NCBI RefSeq assembly: GCF_001766235.1 | Contig: NZ_CP015164.1 | Coordinates: 992,001-1,056,000 of the forward strand | Direction of reading: 5' to 3' | Length of the DNA stretch: 64,000 bases | Source: Acetobacter ascendens | GTDB lineage: Bacteria > Pseudomonadota > Alphaproteobacteria > Acetobacterales > Acetobacteraceae | Shown here: positions 1 to 8,589 of the stretch, piece after piece | Layout: every line of letters starts with the position of its first letter | Position numbering within the stretch: the stretch's first letter is position 1 | The notes under the pieces: model-generated | The model's database searches: none | What the model was told of the DNA's origin: nothing | Seen by the model: only the letters and a program-made list of their open reading frames with translations | Made by a program: the position numbers and the translations under genes

Positions 1-2453
1 GAGTTTATTTACGATACAGAAAGTGGAGAGTTCTATTTTCTTGAAGTCAACACCCGGCTGCAGGTTGAGCACTGCGTTACCGAAGAAGTGTTTGGTATCG
101 ACCTTGTGGAATGGATGGTGCGTCAGGCAGATGGCAGCCTGACTTTACCACCGCAAGACAGCCTTATTCCGCAGGGTGTGGCGGTAGAAGCGCGTGTTTA
201 TGCGGAAAATCCTGCCGAAAATTTTCGGCCTTCAACTGGTCGCCTCACCGATGTGCGTTTTGCATCGAACGTGCGGGTAGATGGATGGATTGAGACCGGC
301 ACCGAAGTTACCCCTTATTATGACCCAATGCTGGCAAAAGTTATTGCGCATGGGGCCACGCGGGAGGATGCGTTCTGTAAACTTCATGAGGCTCTTTCAA
401 GCTCTCGTATCGGTGGCCTAGAAAGTAATCTGGATTATCTGCGTGCCATTACAGCGGCCCCTGCCGTGCTTGAGGGGCGTGTTTTTACAGGCCTTCTCAA
501 CAACTTTGCCTATACGCCGACGACTATTGAAGTGATCTCTCCGGGTTTGCAATCCACCGTACAAGATTGGCCCGGACGCATTGGATATTGGGATGTAGGT
601 GTTCCCCCCAGTGGCCCTATGGATGATCGTAACTTTCGTCTGGCCAATCGCATTGTCGGCAATGCGGATGGTGTGGCGGCGCTAGAATTCACCGTTTCTG
701 GCCCGGTTCTGCGCTTTAACGCACCTGCCACCATAGGCCTTTCTGGGGCATTTATGCCAGCTACACTGGAAGGCAAAGAAATACCTTATTGGGAACCTGT
801 TGAGGTCAAGGCCGGTCAGGTTCTAGCGTTGGGGCAGATTAAAGGGGCTGGTCATCGTACTTACCTTGCCATTCGGGGTGGTATTGATGCGCCGCTTTAT
901 CTGGGGTCTCGCGCCACATTCATGCTTGGGCAGTTTGGTGGCCATGCGATAGGCCAACTGCGTACAGGTGATGTTCTACGACTTGCCGCTCCACAGGTAG
1001 ATGCTCAGCCTACAACCGCCATTGCACAGGAAGATCGTCCCGAACTCACGCGTATGTGGGAACTGGGCGTGCTATATGGCCCACATGGTGCACCGGATTT
1101 CTTCCGGGATGAAGATATTGCAGAGCTATTTTCTAGCGAATACGAGGTGCACTTCAACAGCGCGCGCACTGGTGTGCGGCTGATTGGGCCCAAACCGCGC
1201 TGGGCACGCACAGATGGCGGTGAAGCCGGGCTGCATCCTTCCAACATTCATGACAATGCTTATGCTATTGGCGCAATTGATTTCACGGGGGATATGCCTA
1301 TCCTGTTAGGCCCGGATGGTCCCAGTTTGGGCGGTTTTGTCTGCCCTGCCGTGCTTGTGCGTGATGAACTGTGGAAGATGGGGCAGTTGCATCCCGGAGA
1401 CAAAGTGCGTTTCCGCCGTGTGCAGCCTCAACCACTGAATGTAGGTTTTCTGCCAGCACCCATTATGGGTGACAGCCCTATTCTCTTCCGCTCGGAAGGT
1501 GAAATTCCCGTTGTTTACCGCCGCGCGGGCGAAAACTATCTGCTGCTTGAGTTCGGCCCCCCAGAACTGGACGTCACATTGCGGCTACGCGCGCAGCTTG
1601 TGCTGGAACGCCTGAAAGCCGAGGACATAAATGGTATTATAGACCTCACACCCGGCATCCGCTCCTTGCAGGTTCATTACAACCCCGATGTTATCTCTCT
1701 GTCCGCTCTGCTGGAAACCCTGCACGGCATTGAGCAGGCCCTGCCTTCGGGAGATGATGATATTATCGTGCCAAGCCGTATCGTGCATCTGCCCGTATCA
1801 TGGGATGATGAGCAGGCACGACTGGCCATGCAGCGTTATCAGGAACTGGTGCGGCCCAATGCACCATGGTGCCCGTCTAACATTGAGTTCATTCGGCGCA
1901 TCAATGGCCTTCCTTCTATTGAGGCTGTAAAGGATATCATCTTCAACGCATCATATCTTGTGATGGGGCTGGGCGATGTTTATCTGGGCGCCCCTGTTGC
2001 CACCCCTATTGATCCGCGCCATCGGCTTGTAACCACCAAATACAACCCTGCTCGTACATGGACACCAGATAACGTGGTGGGCATTGGCGGAAGCTATATG
2101 TGCATCTATGGCATGGAAGGTCCCGGTGGTTATCAGCTATTTGGCCGCACCACGCAGGTTTGGAATACATGGCGCACAACGGATGTATTCCATGAAGGCA
2201 CGCCGTGGCTTTTAAGATTTTTTGACCAAATTCGTTTCTATCCTGTCTCACACGATGAGCTTATGGAAGCCCGTGCTGCTTTTCCGTATGGCCGGTTTTC
2301 CGTCAAGATTGAGGAAACACATTTCAGCCTAAAGGAATATCGCGCTTTTCTTGAAGCCAACAAAGAAGAAATTGCTGCCGCCCAAGCCCGACAACAGGCC
2401 GCCTTTGAAGCTGAACGGCAAGACTGGATTGCAAAGGGCCTTGATACCTTCGA
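1..2453 (+). pseudogene. Urea carboxylase, 5' part (split by IS nest; N-terminus outside window)
   Basis: ATP- and biotin-dependent carboxylation of urea to allophanate, first step of the urea amidolyase route. The frame is open from base 1, so the start lies upstream. The visible part opens in the biotin carboxylase domain ([10 protein letters not shown] motif, bases 43-72), then gives the BC C-terminal domain, the KipI/KipA-like carboxyltransferase region that begins near base 535 ([14 protein letters not shown]), and the long C-terminal carboxyltransferase part. At 2450-2453 (TCGA) it runs into an IS1380 end and stops 12 codons later. The missing end (linker plus biotin carrier domain) resumes at 8284. 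Deleting 2454-8283 restores GLDTFEEETHD in frame. About 906 residues are visible of the roughly 1,200 usual for the family. Identity is strengthened by the adjacent allophanate hydrolase. Loss of the biotin domain should make the enzyme inactive. Confidence 0.93.
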
Positions 2454-3027
2454 CGCGGAAATCTCACGGAAGGGTTGTACATCGGGTTAGATTATGAAAA
2501 AGTCTATTTTGTGTAAAAGAAATTTTCGTAAGCAATAAACGAACCCGATGCAGACAGAGTGTAGCGCAGGCGCGTATGAGTTTCCAGCCTCCTGTGGACG
2601 GCGTGTTGTGGCCCGTTTTGACGGGGGGCGCATGAGTTCGGATGGGGGCGTCATTCTGGTGAAGCAGGCTGATGACATTCTGGGGCTCAGCCGCCGCTTT
2701 GCTGCCTGTTTTCGCGATGAACGGCATCCCGGCTTTGTGGAATACCGGGTTGAAGACCTTGTCCGTCAGCGGATCATGGGCCTGGCACTGGGCTATGAAG
2801 ATCTCAATGATCACGATGCCCTGCGGCATGACCTGATCTTTGGTCTGGCCTCGGGCCGTCTGTCAGGAGGCCGGGCAAACTGCGCAGCATTGGCTGGCAA
2901 ATCTACACTGAACCGGTTGGAACGCAGTGGGCACAAGGCAGATCGTTACTGTCGGATCATTGCTGATCATGAGGCCCTGGCTACCCTGTTCGTCACGCTC
3001 TTCCTTGACCAGCATGAGCACGCCCCC
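2454..3027 (+). mobile_element. IS1380, 5' fragment A with transposase N-terminus
   Basis: Left terminal repeat (CGCGGAAATCTCAC) and the first 160 codons of the IS1380 transposase (2548-3030), ending where an IS3-family element begins at 3028. The protein matches the N-terminus of the 461-aa copy at 6709 almost residue for residue. The 3' remainder of this copy is absent on the other side of the IS3 element, so more than a simple insertion happened here. Confidence 0.9.
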
Positions 3028-3081
3028 TGAATTGCCCCGGGTTTTGTGGAGACGGAACGACCCGAGAGGTAAGAAGGATTC

Positions 3082-3405
3082 ATGAGCAACAAATCGAAGC
3101 GTTTTCCACCTGAGTTTCGTGAACGTGCAGCCCGCATGGTTCTGGAGGAAGAGAAGAACCATCCATCACGCTGGTCTGCGGTGATGATGATCGCGCCAAA
3201 GCTGGATATTCATCCTGACACGCTGTCAAAATGGACCCGTCTGCATGAACGTGCCAATGCGCCTGCGGTGAGTGAGCTGCCTGATCGAGAGAAGATCAGG
3301 CAACTGGAGCGAGAGAACCGCGAATTGCGGCAGGCCAATGAAATCCTGCGCAAGGCGTCGGCATATTTTGCCCAAGCGGAACTCGACCGCATCTTCAAGC
3401 CATGA
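3082..3405 (+). CDS. IS3-family transposase OrfA
   Basis: 107-aa helix-turn-helix protein that binds the IS ends. It starts MSNKSKRFPPEFRERAARMV, typical of IS3 OrfA, and ends in a leucine-zipper-like coiled coil (about residues 65-95, EKIRQLERENRELRQANEIL). A good ribosome site (AAGAAGGA) precedes the ATG. It overlaps the next frame by 4 bases (ATGA), the usual site of coupling or frameshifting to OrfB. The partner OrfB is broken, so this copy should not transpose on its own. Confidence 0.9.
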   Translation: MSNKSKRFPPEFRERAARMVLEEEKNHPSRWSAVMMIAPKLDIHPDTLSKWTRLHERANAPAVSELPDREKIRQLERENRELRQANEILRKASAYFAQAELDRIFKP

Positions 3406-3984
3406 CACGCTTCATTGAGGAGCATCGGCAGACATATGGTGTCGGGTCAATCTGCAGGGTTCTGTCGATTGCACCATCTGCCTATTATGCAACTGTTGCC
3501 AGACAGAAAAATCCGTGTGTGCGCAGCCAGAAAGACAAAGAGCTGTGCGATGACATCCGTAGAGTGTGGAATGATAATTTCTGCGTCTATGGAGCGCGCA
3601 AGGTCTGGCATCAGCTCAAACGTGAAGGCCTGGATGTCGCCCGCTGCACGGTAGAGCGGCTGATGCGCCGGATGGGGCTGAAAGGCGTCATTCGTGGCAA
3701 GGGGGTCAGAACCACACGGCCTGATCCGCAACGTCCGTGTCCGCAGGATCTGGTGCAGCGCCAGTTTCATGCTCCTGCCTCCAACAGACTGTGGGTTTCG
3801 GATTTTACTTACGTTTCCACATGGCAGGGCTTTGTTTATGTGGCCTTCATCATTGACGTCTTTGCACGGGTTATTGTGGGTTGGCGTGTCTCCTCAACGG
3901 CTCATACCGACTTCGTATTGGATGCCCTTGAGCAGGCTCTGTGCCAGAGGCAACCTGAGGGAAAAGTGACCCATCACTCAGACA

Positions 3985-4262
3985 GTCAGAAGATGGTCGC
4001 TAGCTTCCGGACGGTTTGTCTCACACTCCGATCGACCACGGTAGACTGGCACTGTGAGGTGCCCGGAACGGTTTGACCCGTATTCCGATCGACCGTTGTG
4101 TCTTTCCACGGACCTGTCGACTGTCCGGAAGCACCTCGCGGAAAGGCTATGCCTTGGCCATTGCCTGTGACCCGAGAAGGGCCTGACCTGATGAGGTCTC
4201 ATGACTGTCCTGTCCATGCAGCGGACCTTGGCCTAGCCATCACGACAGAGAAGCGCGAGGAA
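3985..4262 (+). ncRNA. Candidate IS110 bridge RNA region
   Basis: The 285-bp leader of the IS110-family element has no plausible ORF but does have structure. TCCGATCGACC occurs twice (about 4029 and 4085) with inverted partners nearby, a GACTGTCC-type motif occurs at 4123 and 4204, and there are several GC-rich dyads. IS110-family elements are known to encode a bridge RNA in this position with loops pairing to donor and target. That this copy does so is inference from position and structure. Confidence 0.4.
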
Positions 4263-4267
4263 CCGTC

Positions 4268-5347
4268 ATGGACAAAAACGAAGAAAGACTGCGTCAGGTT
4301 GTTGGCGGTGTCGACACCCACAAGGATCTGCATGTTGCAGCCATTGTTGACGAGCAGGACCATGTGATCGGCACACAGAGTTTCCCCACGACAAGACAGG
4401 GGTATCGGCAGATGCTGGCCTGGATGCGAGCCGCAGGTGATCTCGTGCGTGTGGGTGTTGAATCAACCGGCAGCTATGGTGCTGGCCTGTTGCGTTATCT
4501 TCAGGCTGCTGAGGTTGAAGTTCTGGAAGTCACGGCGCCGGATCGACATGATCGGCGTCGGCGTGGAAAGAATGATGATCTGGACGCCCAGAACGCAGCG
4601 CACGCCGCCTTTGCAGGCCAACGCACCGTTACACCACGACGCAGGGACGGCATGGTGGAAGCACTCCGGGTCTTGAGAGCGTGCCGCAAAACTGCCGTAA
4701 GTGCACGACGGATTTCCCTGCAGATGATCCAGAACACCATCATTGCGGCCCCAGATACCCTGCGTGAGCATCTTCGCTCCATGACCCGCATGCAGTTGAT
4801 CCGCACTCTTGCTGCCTCCCGACCGGATCTCACGGCTTATCGCGATATCGAGGCAGCTTATCGGATCAGCCTGAAATCTCTTGCGCGTCGCTACCTTGAA
4901 CTGCATGACGAAATTGGTGAACTGGATCTGATGATCAAGGCTATTGTTGAGGAACTGGCACCTGACCTCATTGCCAGAAATTCCATAGGCTATAATGGAG
5001 CAGCGCAACTTCTTCTGACGGCCGGCGACAATCCAGACCGCCTGAAATCAGAGGCCAGCTTCGCTGCCCTTTGCGGTGTCACGCCTGTTCCGGCGTCCTC
5101 TGGAAAAACAATTCGTCATCGTCTGAACCGAGGTGGTGATCGGGCGGCTAACAGCGCCCTGCATATCATCGCGATTAGACGCCTGCGAACAGATGAAAAA
5201 ACACGCGCCTATGTTGCCAGGCGTGTGGCAGAAGGACATTCCAAACTTGAGGTTATCCGTATCCTCAAGCGCTATATCGCCCGTGAGGTCTACGGGATCA
5301 TCATACGCCGACATCGGGACATCAACGCCACACGTTTTGCTACTTGA
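4268..5347 (+). CDS. IS110-family transposase (DEDD recombinase)
   Basis: 359-aa protein with the N-terminal DEDD_Tnp_IS110 domain: GGVDTHKDLH (first Asp, residues about 13-22), GVESTGSYG (catalytic Glu) and KNDDLDAQNA (Asp pair). The C-terminal transposase_20 domain includes a helix-hairpin-like GYNGAAQLLLTAGDNPDRL and the serine-bearing block SEASFAALCGVTPVPASSGK. It looks intact. A ribosome site GAGGAA lies just before the ATG. It catalyses RNA-guided recombination without target duplication in characterised relatives. Confidence 0.92.
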   Translation: MDKNEERLRQVVGGVDTHKDLHVAAIVDEQDHVIGTQSFPTTRQGYRQMLAWMRAAGDLVRVGVESTGSYGAGLLRYLQAAEVEVLEVTAPDRHDRRRRGKNDDLDAQNAAHAAFAGQRTVTPRRRDGMVEALRVLRACRKTAVSARRISLQMIQNTIIAAPDTLREHLRSMTRMQLIRTLAASRPDLTAYRDIEAAYRISLKSLARRYLELHDEIGELDLMIKAIVEELAPDLIARNSIGYNGAAQLLLTAGDNPDRLKSEASFAALCGVTPVPASSGKTIRHRLNRGGDRAANSALHIIAIRRLRTDEKTRAYVARRVAEGHSKLEVIRILKRYIAREVYGIIIRRHRDINATRFAT

Positions 5348-5712
5348 CAAACAGAAGGGCGTCCGCGGCTGTCAATATGTGTCCATTCTCTACACGCAAA
5401 GACTGGCTGAAGCGGGGCTCGTTGCTTCTGTCGGCAGTGTTGGGGATTCCTATGATAACGCCTTGGCAGAGACCATTAACGGGCTCTACAAAACCGAACT
5501 CATCTATCGGCAGGGGTCATGGAAAAACAGGGAAACTGTTGAACTGGCAACACTTAAATGGGTCGACTGGTTCAATAATCGGCGGCTCCTGTCCTCCATT
5601 GGAAACATCCCGCCAGCAGAAGCTGAGGCACGCTTTTATGCACAACAGAAATCACATGCATTAGCCGCTTAAATCAGATAAAAAACGTCTCCACAAAACC
5701 CGGGGCAATTCA

Positions 5713-6310
5713 GAACGCTGCTTTCTGTCCCGGATAAAATCCTGTCCGGGGCAGAGGTGTGCTACTCATCAAGTTAAATGCCACCTGCGGCTCAAGTGAT
5801 ACGAAGAAATGGTATATGCCTGCTTTGGCAACCGCACGATTAGTCATCGAATGACCGGAACTAGGCGTAAGCGGAATGCCTGGATCTGTCCGCATGGTTG
5901 TCGGGACTTCTGCTTGATTGGCAGATTTATCATTATCTTCTGGCTTTCGACAAACCTCCCTTTTTCCGTGCGCCACCTACTTGCGATAAGTGGAATTATC
6001 GCAAGTAGGTGGGGGGGAAGGGGGGCGGATTTTCGAAAAAAGATGGAGTTTGAAGTTAATGGCCTTATAGAGTAAATCAAATAGAAGCTCACCGTTGAAT
6101 ATTGCACCATTACGAGACCGCTTATCTGTCTCATTTATCGTATCAATGGAGTTCAGATTTTCTTCGCAAGTTGGTTTCACGAGCAATAGGATTTGAGAGC
6201 ATTTGCAGGATCTGTTCCATGTTCGCCGATAAGCTTGCTACCAATACGATCAGTACGTCGACTTATGACGGTTATCTTGTAACGGAAACCCACAATCCCG
6301 CCCTTCCTAC
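5713..6310. other. Non-IS segment of unknown origin between IS elements
   Basis: 598 bp bounded by an IS3 end on the left and an IS1380 end (TCGA flank at 6311-6314) on the right. It matches neither urea carboxylase nor any IS here. Only short frames of doubtful coding value are present, for example on the minus strand at 5977-6186 and 5710-5976, and I recognise no product. The segment holds a perfect 17-bp hairpin (5973-6012) and a G-rich tract just after it. It could be a leftover of a plasmid or another locus brought in by IS1380-mediated recombination. Confidence 0.6.
5973..6012. repeat. Perfect 17-bp inverted repeat with 6-nt loop
   Basis: The arm CCACCTACTTGCGATAA (5973-5989) is followed by GTGGAA and then by its exact complement (5996-6012). 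A run of G follows on the plus strand (C-run on minus), with no T-run, so it is a poor intrinsic terminator. A replication or recombination hairpin is possible; no function is assigned. Confidence 0.85.
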
Positions 6311-6314
6311 TCGA

Positions 6315-6610
6315 CGCGGAAATCTCACAGAAGGGTTGTACATCGGGTTAGATTATGAAAAAGTCTATTTTGTGTAAAAGAAATTTTCGTAAGCTATAAG
6401 AAAACCCGATGCAGACAGAGTGTAGCGCAGGCGCGTATGAATTTCCAGCCTCCTATGGACGGCGTGTTGTAGCCCGTTTTGACGGGGGTCGCATGAGTTC
6501 GGATGGCGGTGTCATCCTGGTAAAGCAGGTCGATGATAGTCTGGGGTTCAGTCGCCGTTTTGCTGCATGTTTTCGCGATGAGCGGCATCCTGCCTTTGTG
6601 GAATACCGGG
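6315..6610 (+). mobile_element. IS1380, 5' fragment B with transposase N-terminus
   Basis: IS1380 left end with TCGA on its outer side (6311-6314) and the first 67 codons of transposase (from 6409). It is cut at 6611-6614 by the insertion of another IS1380 at a TTGA inside the transposase gene. This copy carries several silent or minor changes relative to the neighbouring full copy, so it is not a simple tandem duplicate. Its 3' part is missing. Confidence 0.88.
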
Positions 6611-6614
6611 TTGA

Positions 6615-8279
6615 CGCGGAAATCTCACAGAAGGGTTGTACATCGGGTTAGATTATGAAAAAGTCTGTTTTGTACAAAATAATTTTTCATAAGCAATAAA
6701 CGAACCCGATGCAGACAGAGTGTAGCGCAGGCGCGTATGAGTTTCCAGCCTCCTGTGGACGGCGTGTTGTGGCCCGTTTTGACGGGGGTCGCATGAGTTC
6801 GGATGGGGGCGTCATTCTGGTGAAGCAGGCTGATGACATTCTGGGTCTCAGCCGCCGCTTTGCTGCCTGTTTTCGCGATGAACGGCATCCCGGCTTTGTG
6901 GAATACCGGGTTGAAGACCTTGTCCGTCAGCGGATCATGGGCCTGGCACTGGGCTATGAAGACCTTAATGACCATGACGCTTTACGTCATGATCCTGTCA
7001 TGGGTCTGGTATCGGGACGTCTGTCAGGAAGCCGGGCCAACTGTGCGGCACTGGCAGGAAAATCCACGCTGAACCGGTTGGAGCGCAGTGGGCAGCAGGC
7101 AGATCGTTACTGCCGCATCATTGCTGATCATGAGGCCCTGGCTACCCTGTTCGTGACGCTTTTCATGGACCAGCATGAGCGCGCACCCGCCCGGATCGTT
7201 CTGGATGTGGATGCCACCGATGACCGTATCCATGGCCATCAGGAAGGCCGGGCCTTTCATGGATATTACGGCCATAACTGCTATCTGCCGTTATACATCT
7301 TCTGCGGGGACCATCTCCTCAGCGCTACCCTGCGCACGGCAGACAGGGACCCGGGGAAGGAAGCACTGGCAGACATCCGCCGGATCGTGGAGCAGATCAG
7401 GAGCCGCTGGCCCCGGGTGCGTATCCTGGTGCGTGGGGACAGCGGTTTCGCCCGGGACAGTCTGATGACATGGTGCGAAGACAACCACGTTGACTTCCTG
7501 TTCGGGCTTGCAGGCAACACCCGCCTGTATGACCGGATTGCCTCTTTGTCCGCTGAGGTTCGTGACGAAGCCGCCACGACAGGCAGAGCTGCGCGCGGTT
7601 TCGCCTCCTTTGACTGGATCACAAAGGACAGCTGGACGCGCCGCAGGCGGGTCGTGGCCAAGGCCGAATGGCGCCACGGCAACCGCTATCATCGCTTTAT
7701 TGTCACCACGCTACCGCAGGGAATGTCCGACCCCCGCCATCTCTACGAACAGATTTACTGCGCACGCGGGGATATGGAAAACCGCATCAAGGAATGCCAG
7801 ATGGATCTGTTCTCAGACAGGACCTCGTCCCACACCATCCGGGCCAACCAGCTCCGGCTGTGGTTCTCGGCCGCAGCCTATGTCCTGCTGACCGCTCTGC
7901 AAAGACTGGCCCTTGGCCAGACCAGCCTGGAGACGGCGACCTGTGGCACCATACGCGCACGACTGCTCAAAATCGCGACACGTGTAACGCTCAGCGTCCG
8001 TCGGATTGTCCTGTCCATGCCGGACATGTTCCCCTGTCAGCATGAATTCGCCCTCGCTCATGCACGATTGCGAAGGCTCCGGCAGGCCATCTGAAGAAAC
8101 AGACAGTGCACAGACCACATAGCTTCCACCAACACTGCCTTCTCAGGCCGTGACACCCTCACTGCGTTCAGAACCCGCCGCCAGAAGCAGAATATCGTCA
8201 ATATTCCAGATCGGGCTCCTGTGGGATGGCTGAATTCTACAAAATGACCCGAAATTGCCTCAAGTGTGAGAAATCCGCG
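6615..8279 (+). mobile_element. IS1380, complete copy C
   Basis: 1,665 bp with terminal repeats CGCGGAAATCTCAC and GTGAGAAATCCGCG. The left flank is TTGA (target in fragment B) and the right flank is TCGA (target in urea carboxylase). The two flanks therefore come from different insertion events, and this copy is a recombinant. Confidence 0.93.
6709..8094 (+). CDS. IS1380 transposase
   Basis: 461-aa DDE transposase (DDE_Tnp_1 fold) of the IS1380 family, full length. N-terminal part GGRMSSDGGVILV, then VLDVDATDD with the first catalytic Asp (near residue 168), LVRGDSGFARD with the second (near residue 245), and the C-terminal ARGDMENRIKECQMDLFSDR with the catalytic Glu. Near-identical copies lie at 16693, 45810 and 60876 in this window. 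It is the likely source of transposase for all copies. Confidence 0.95.
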   Translation: MQTECSAGAYEFPASCGRRVVARFDGGRMSSDGGVILVKQADDILGLSRRFAACFRDERHPGFVEYRVEDLVRQRIMGLALGYEDLNDHDALRHDPVMGLVSGRLSGSRANCAALAGKSTLNRLERSGQQADRYCRIIADHEALATLFVTLFMDQHERAPARIVLDVDATDDRIHGHQEGRAFHGYYGHNCYLPLYIFCGDHLLSATLRTADRDPGKEALADIRRIVEQIRSRWPRVRILVRGDSGFARDSLMTWCEDNHVDFLFGLAGNTRLYDRIASLSAEVRDEAATTGRAARGFASFDWITKDSWTRRRRVVAKAEWRHGNRYHRFIVTTLPQGMSDPRHLYEQIYCARGDMENRIKECQMDLFSDRTSSHTIRANQLRLWFSAAAYVLLTALQRLALGQTSLETATCGTIRARLLKIATRVTLSVRRIVLSMPDMFPCQHEFALAHARLRRLRQAI

Positions 8280-8283
8280 TCGA

Positions 8284-8551
8284 GGAAGAAACGCATGACA
8301 ATCAGGCAGATGAATCTATCCTGCCCGAAGGCCATATGGGTGTGGATAGCCCGGTACCCGGCAATGTATGGCAACTGCCCGTAAACGTAGGAGATCACGT
8401 TACGGTAGGTGATACGGTGGCCATTATTGAATCCATGAAAACGGAAATGAAGATTTCCTCACCAGCCACCGGTGTTGTGACTGAAATTCTCTGCCGCAAA
8501 GGGCGTGAAGTGCGAGGCGGTGAACGCATTATGGTTGTTCGCACAAGCTGA
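8284..8551 (+). pseudogene. Urea carboxylase, 3' part (biotin carrier domain)
   Basis: This is the continuation of the gene cut at 2453. The frame enters directly from the IS end and gives a short acidic linker, then a biotinyl-lipoyl domain with ESMKTEM, where the Lys is the biotinylation site, and ends VVRTS at a TGA. Spacing between MKTE and the C-terminus is typical. An ATG at 8336 could start a free 71-residue biotin carrier peptide, but nothing suggests it is a natural gene. Allophanate hydrolase starts 38 bp downstream. Confidence 0.92.
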
Positions 8552-8589
8552 TTTTTATGCGCCCTAACGCTGATAGAACAGGAAAAAAC

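Larger units (their letters stand above)
3980..5364 (+). mobile_element. IS110-family element inserted in IS3 orfB
   Basis: About 1.38 kb between the two halves of the IS3 transposase. It has no obvious terminal inverted repeats, as expected for IS110. Noncoding DNA is long on the left (about 285 bp before the transposase start) and very short on the right (about 17 bp), the layout of the IS110 group, where the bridge RNA is encoded upstream of the transposase. The exact ends are uncertain by a few bases and were chosen so that the interrupted HHSD-RGCQYVS motif is rebuilt. Confidence 0.82.
3402..5672 (+). pseudogene. IS3-family transposase OrfB, split by IS110-family element
   Basis: DDE integrase-type transposase. 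The 5' part (3402 to about 3979) contains the N-terminal HTH_21-like region and the first catalytic Asp (RLWVSDFTYV), reaching HHSD, the block of the second Asp. After the IS110 insert the frame resumes near 5365 with RGCQYVSI and continues through GSVGDSYDNALAE (catalytic Glu) to a stop at 5672. Joining HHSD to RGCQYVSI recreates the family signature, so the IS110 sits within the catalytic core. Confidence 0.88.
3028..5712 (+). mobile_element. IS3-family element, itself interrupted by an IS110-family element
   Basis: The terminal inverted repeats are nearly identical (TGAATTGCCCCGGGTTTTGT at 3028 and its complement ending at 5712). Without the IS110 insert the element is about 1.3 kb, normal for IS3. 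The flanking bases differ (CCCC on the left, GAAC on the right) and there is no target duplication, so the DNA next to one end has been deleted or exchanged. Confidence 0.9.
2454..8279. mobile_element. Nested IS block inside urea carboxylase
   Basis: The 5.8-kb block starts and ends with IS1380 termini and is flanked by the 4-bp direct repeat TCGA (2450-2453 and 8280-8283). Inside, in order, are a 5' IS1380 fragment, an IS3-family element carrying an IS110-family element, 598 bp of unrelated DNA, a second 5' IS1380 fragment, and a full IS1380. The outer TCGA pair is what a single IS1380 insertion would leave, so the rest was added later by further insertion and by recombination between IS1380 copies. 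Confidence 0.85.

Noticed and set aside
8336-8551. Free-standing biotin carrier protein gene
   Set aside because: The frame is continuous upstream to the IS end and rejoins urea carboxylase exactly after excision; the ATG is internal.
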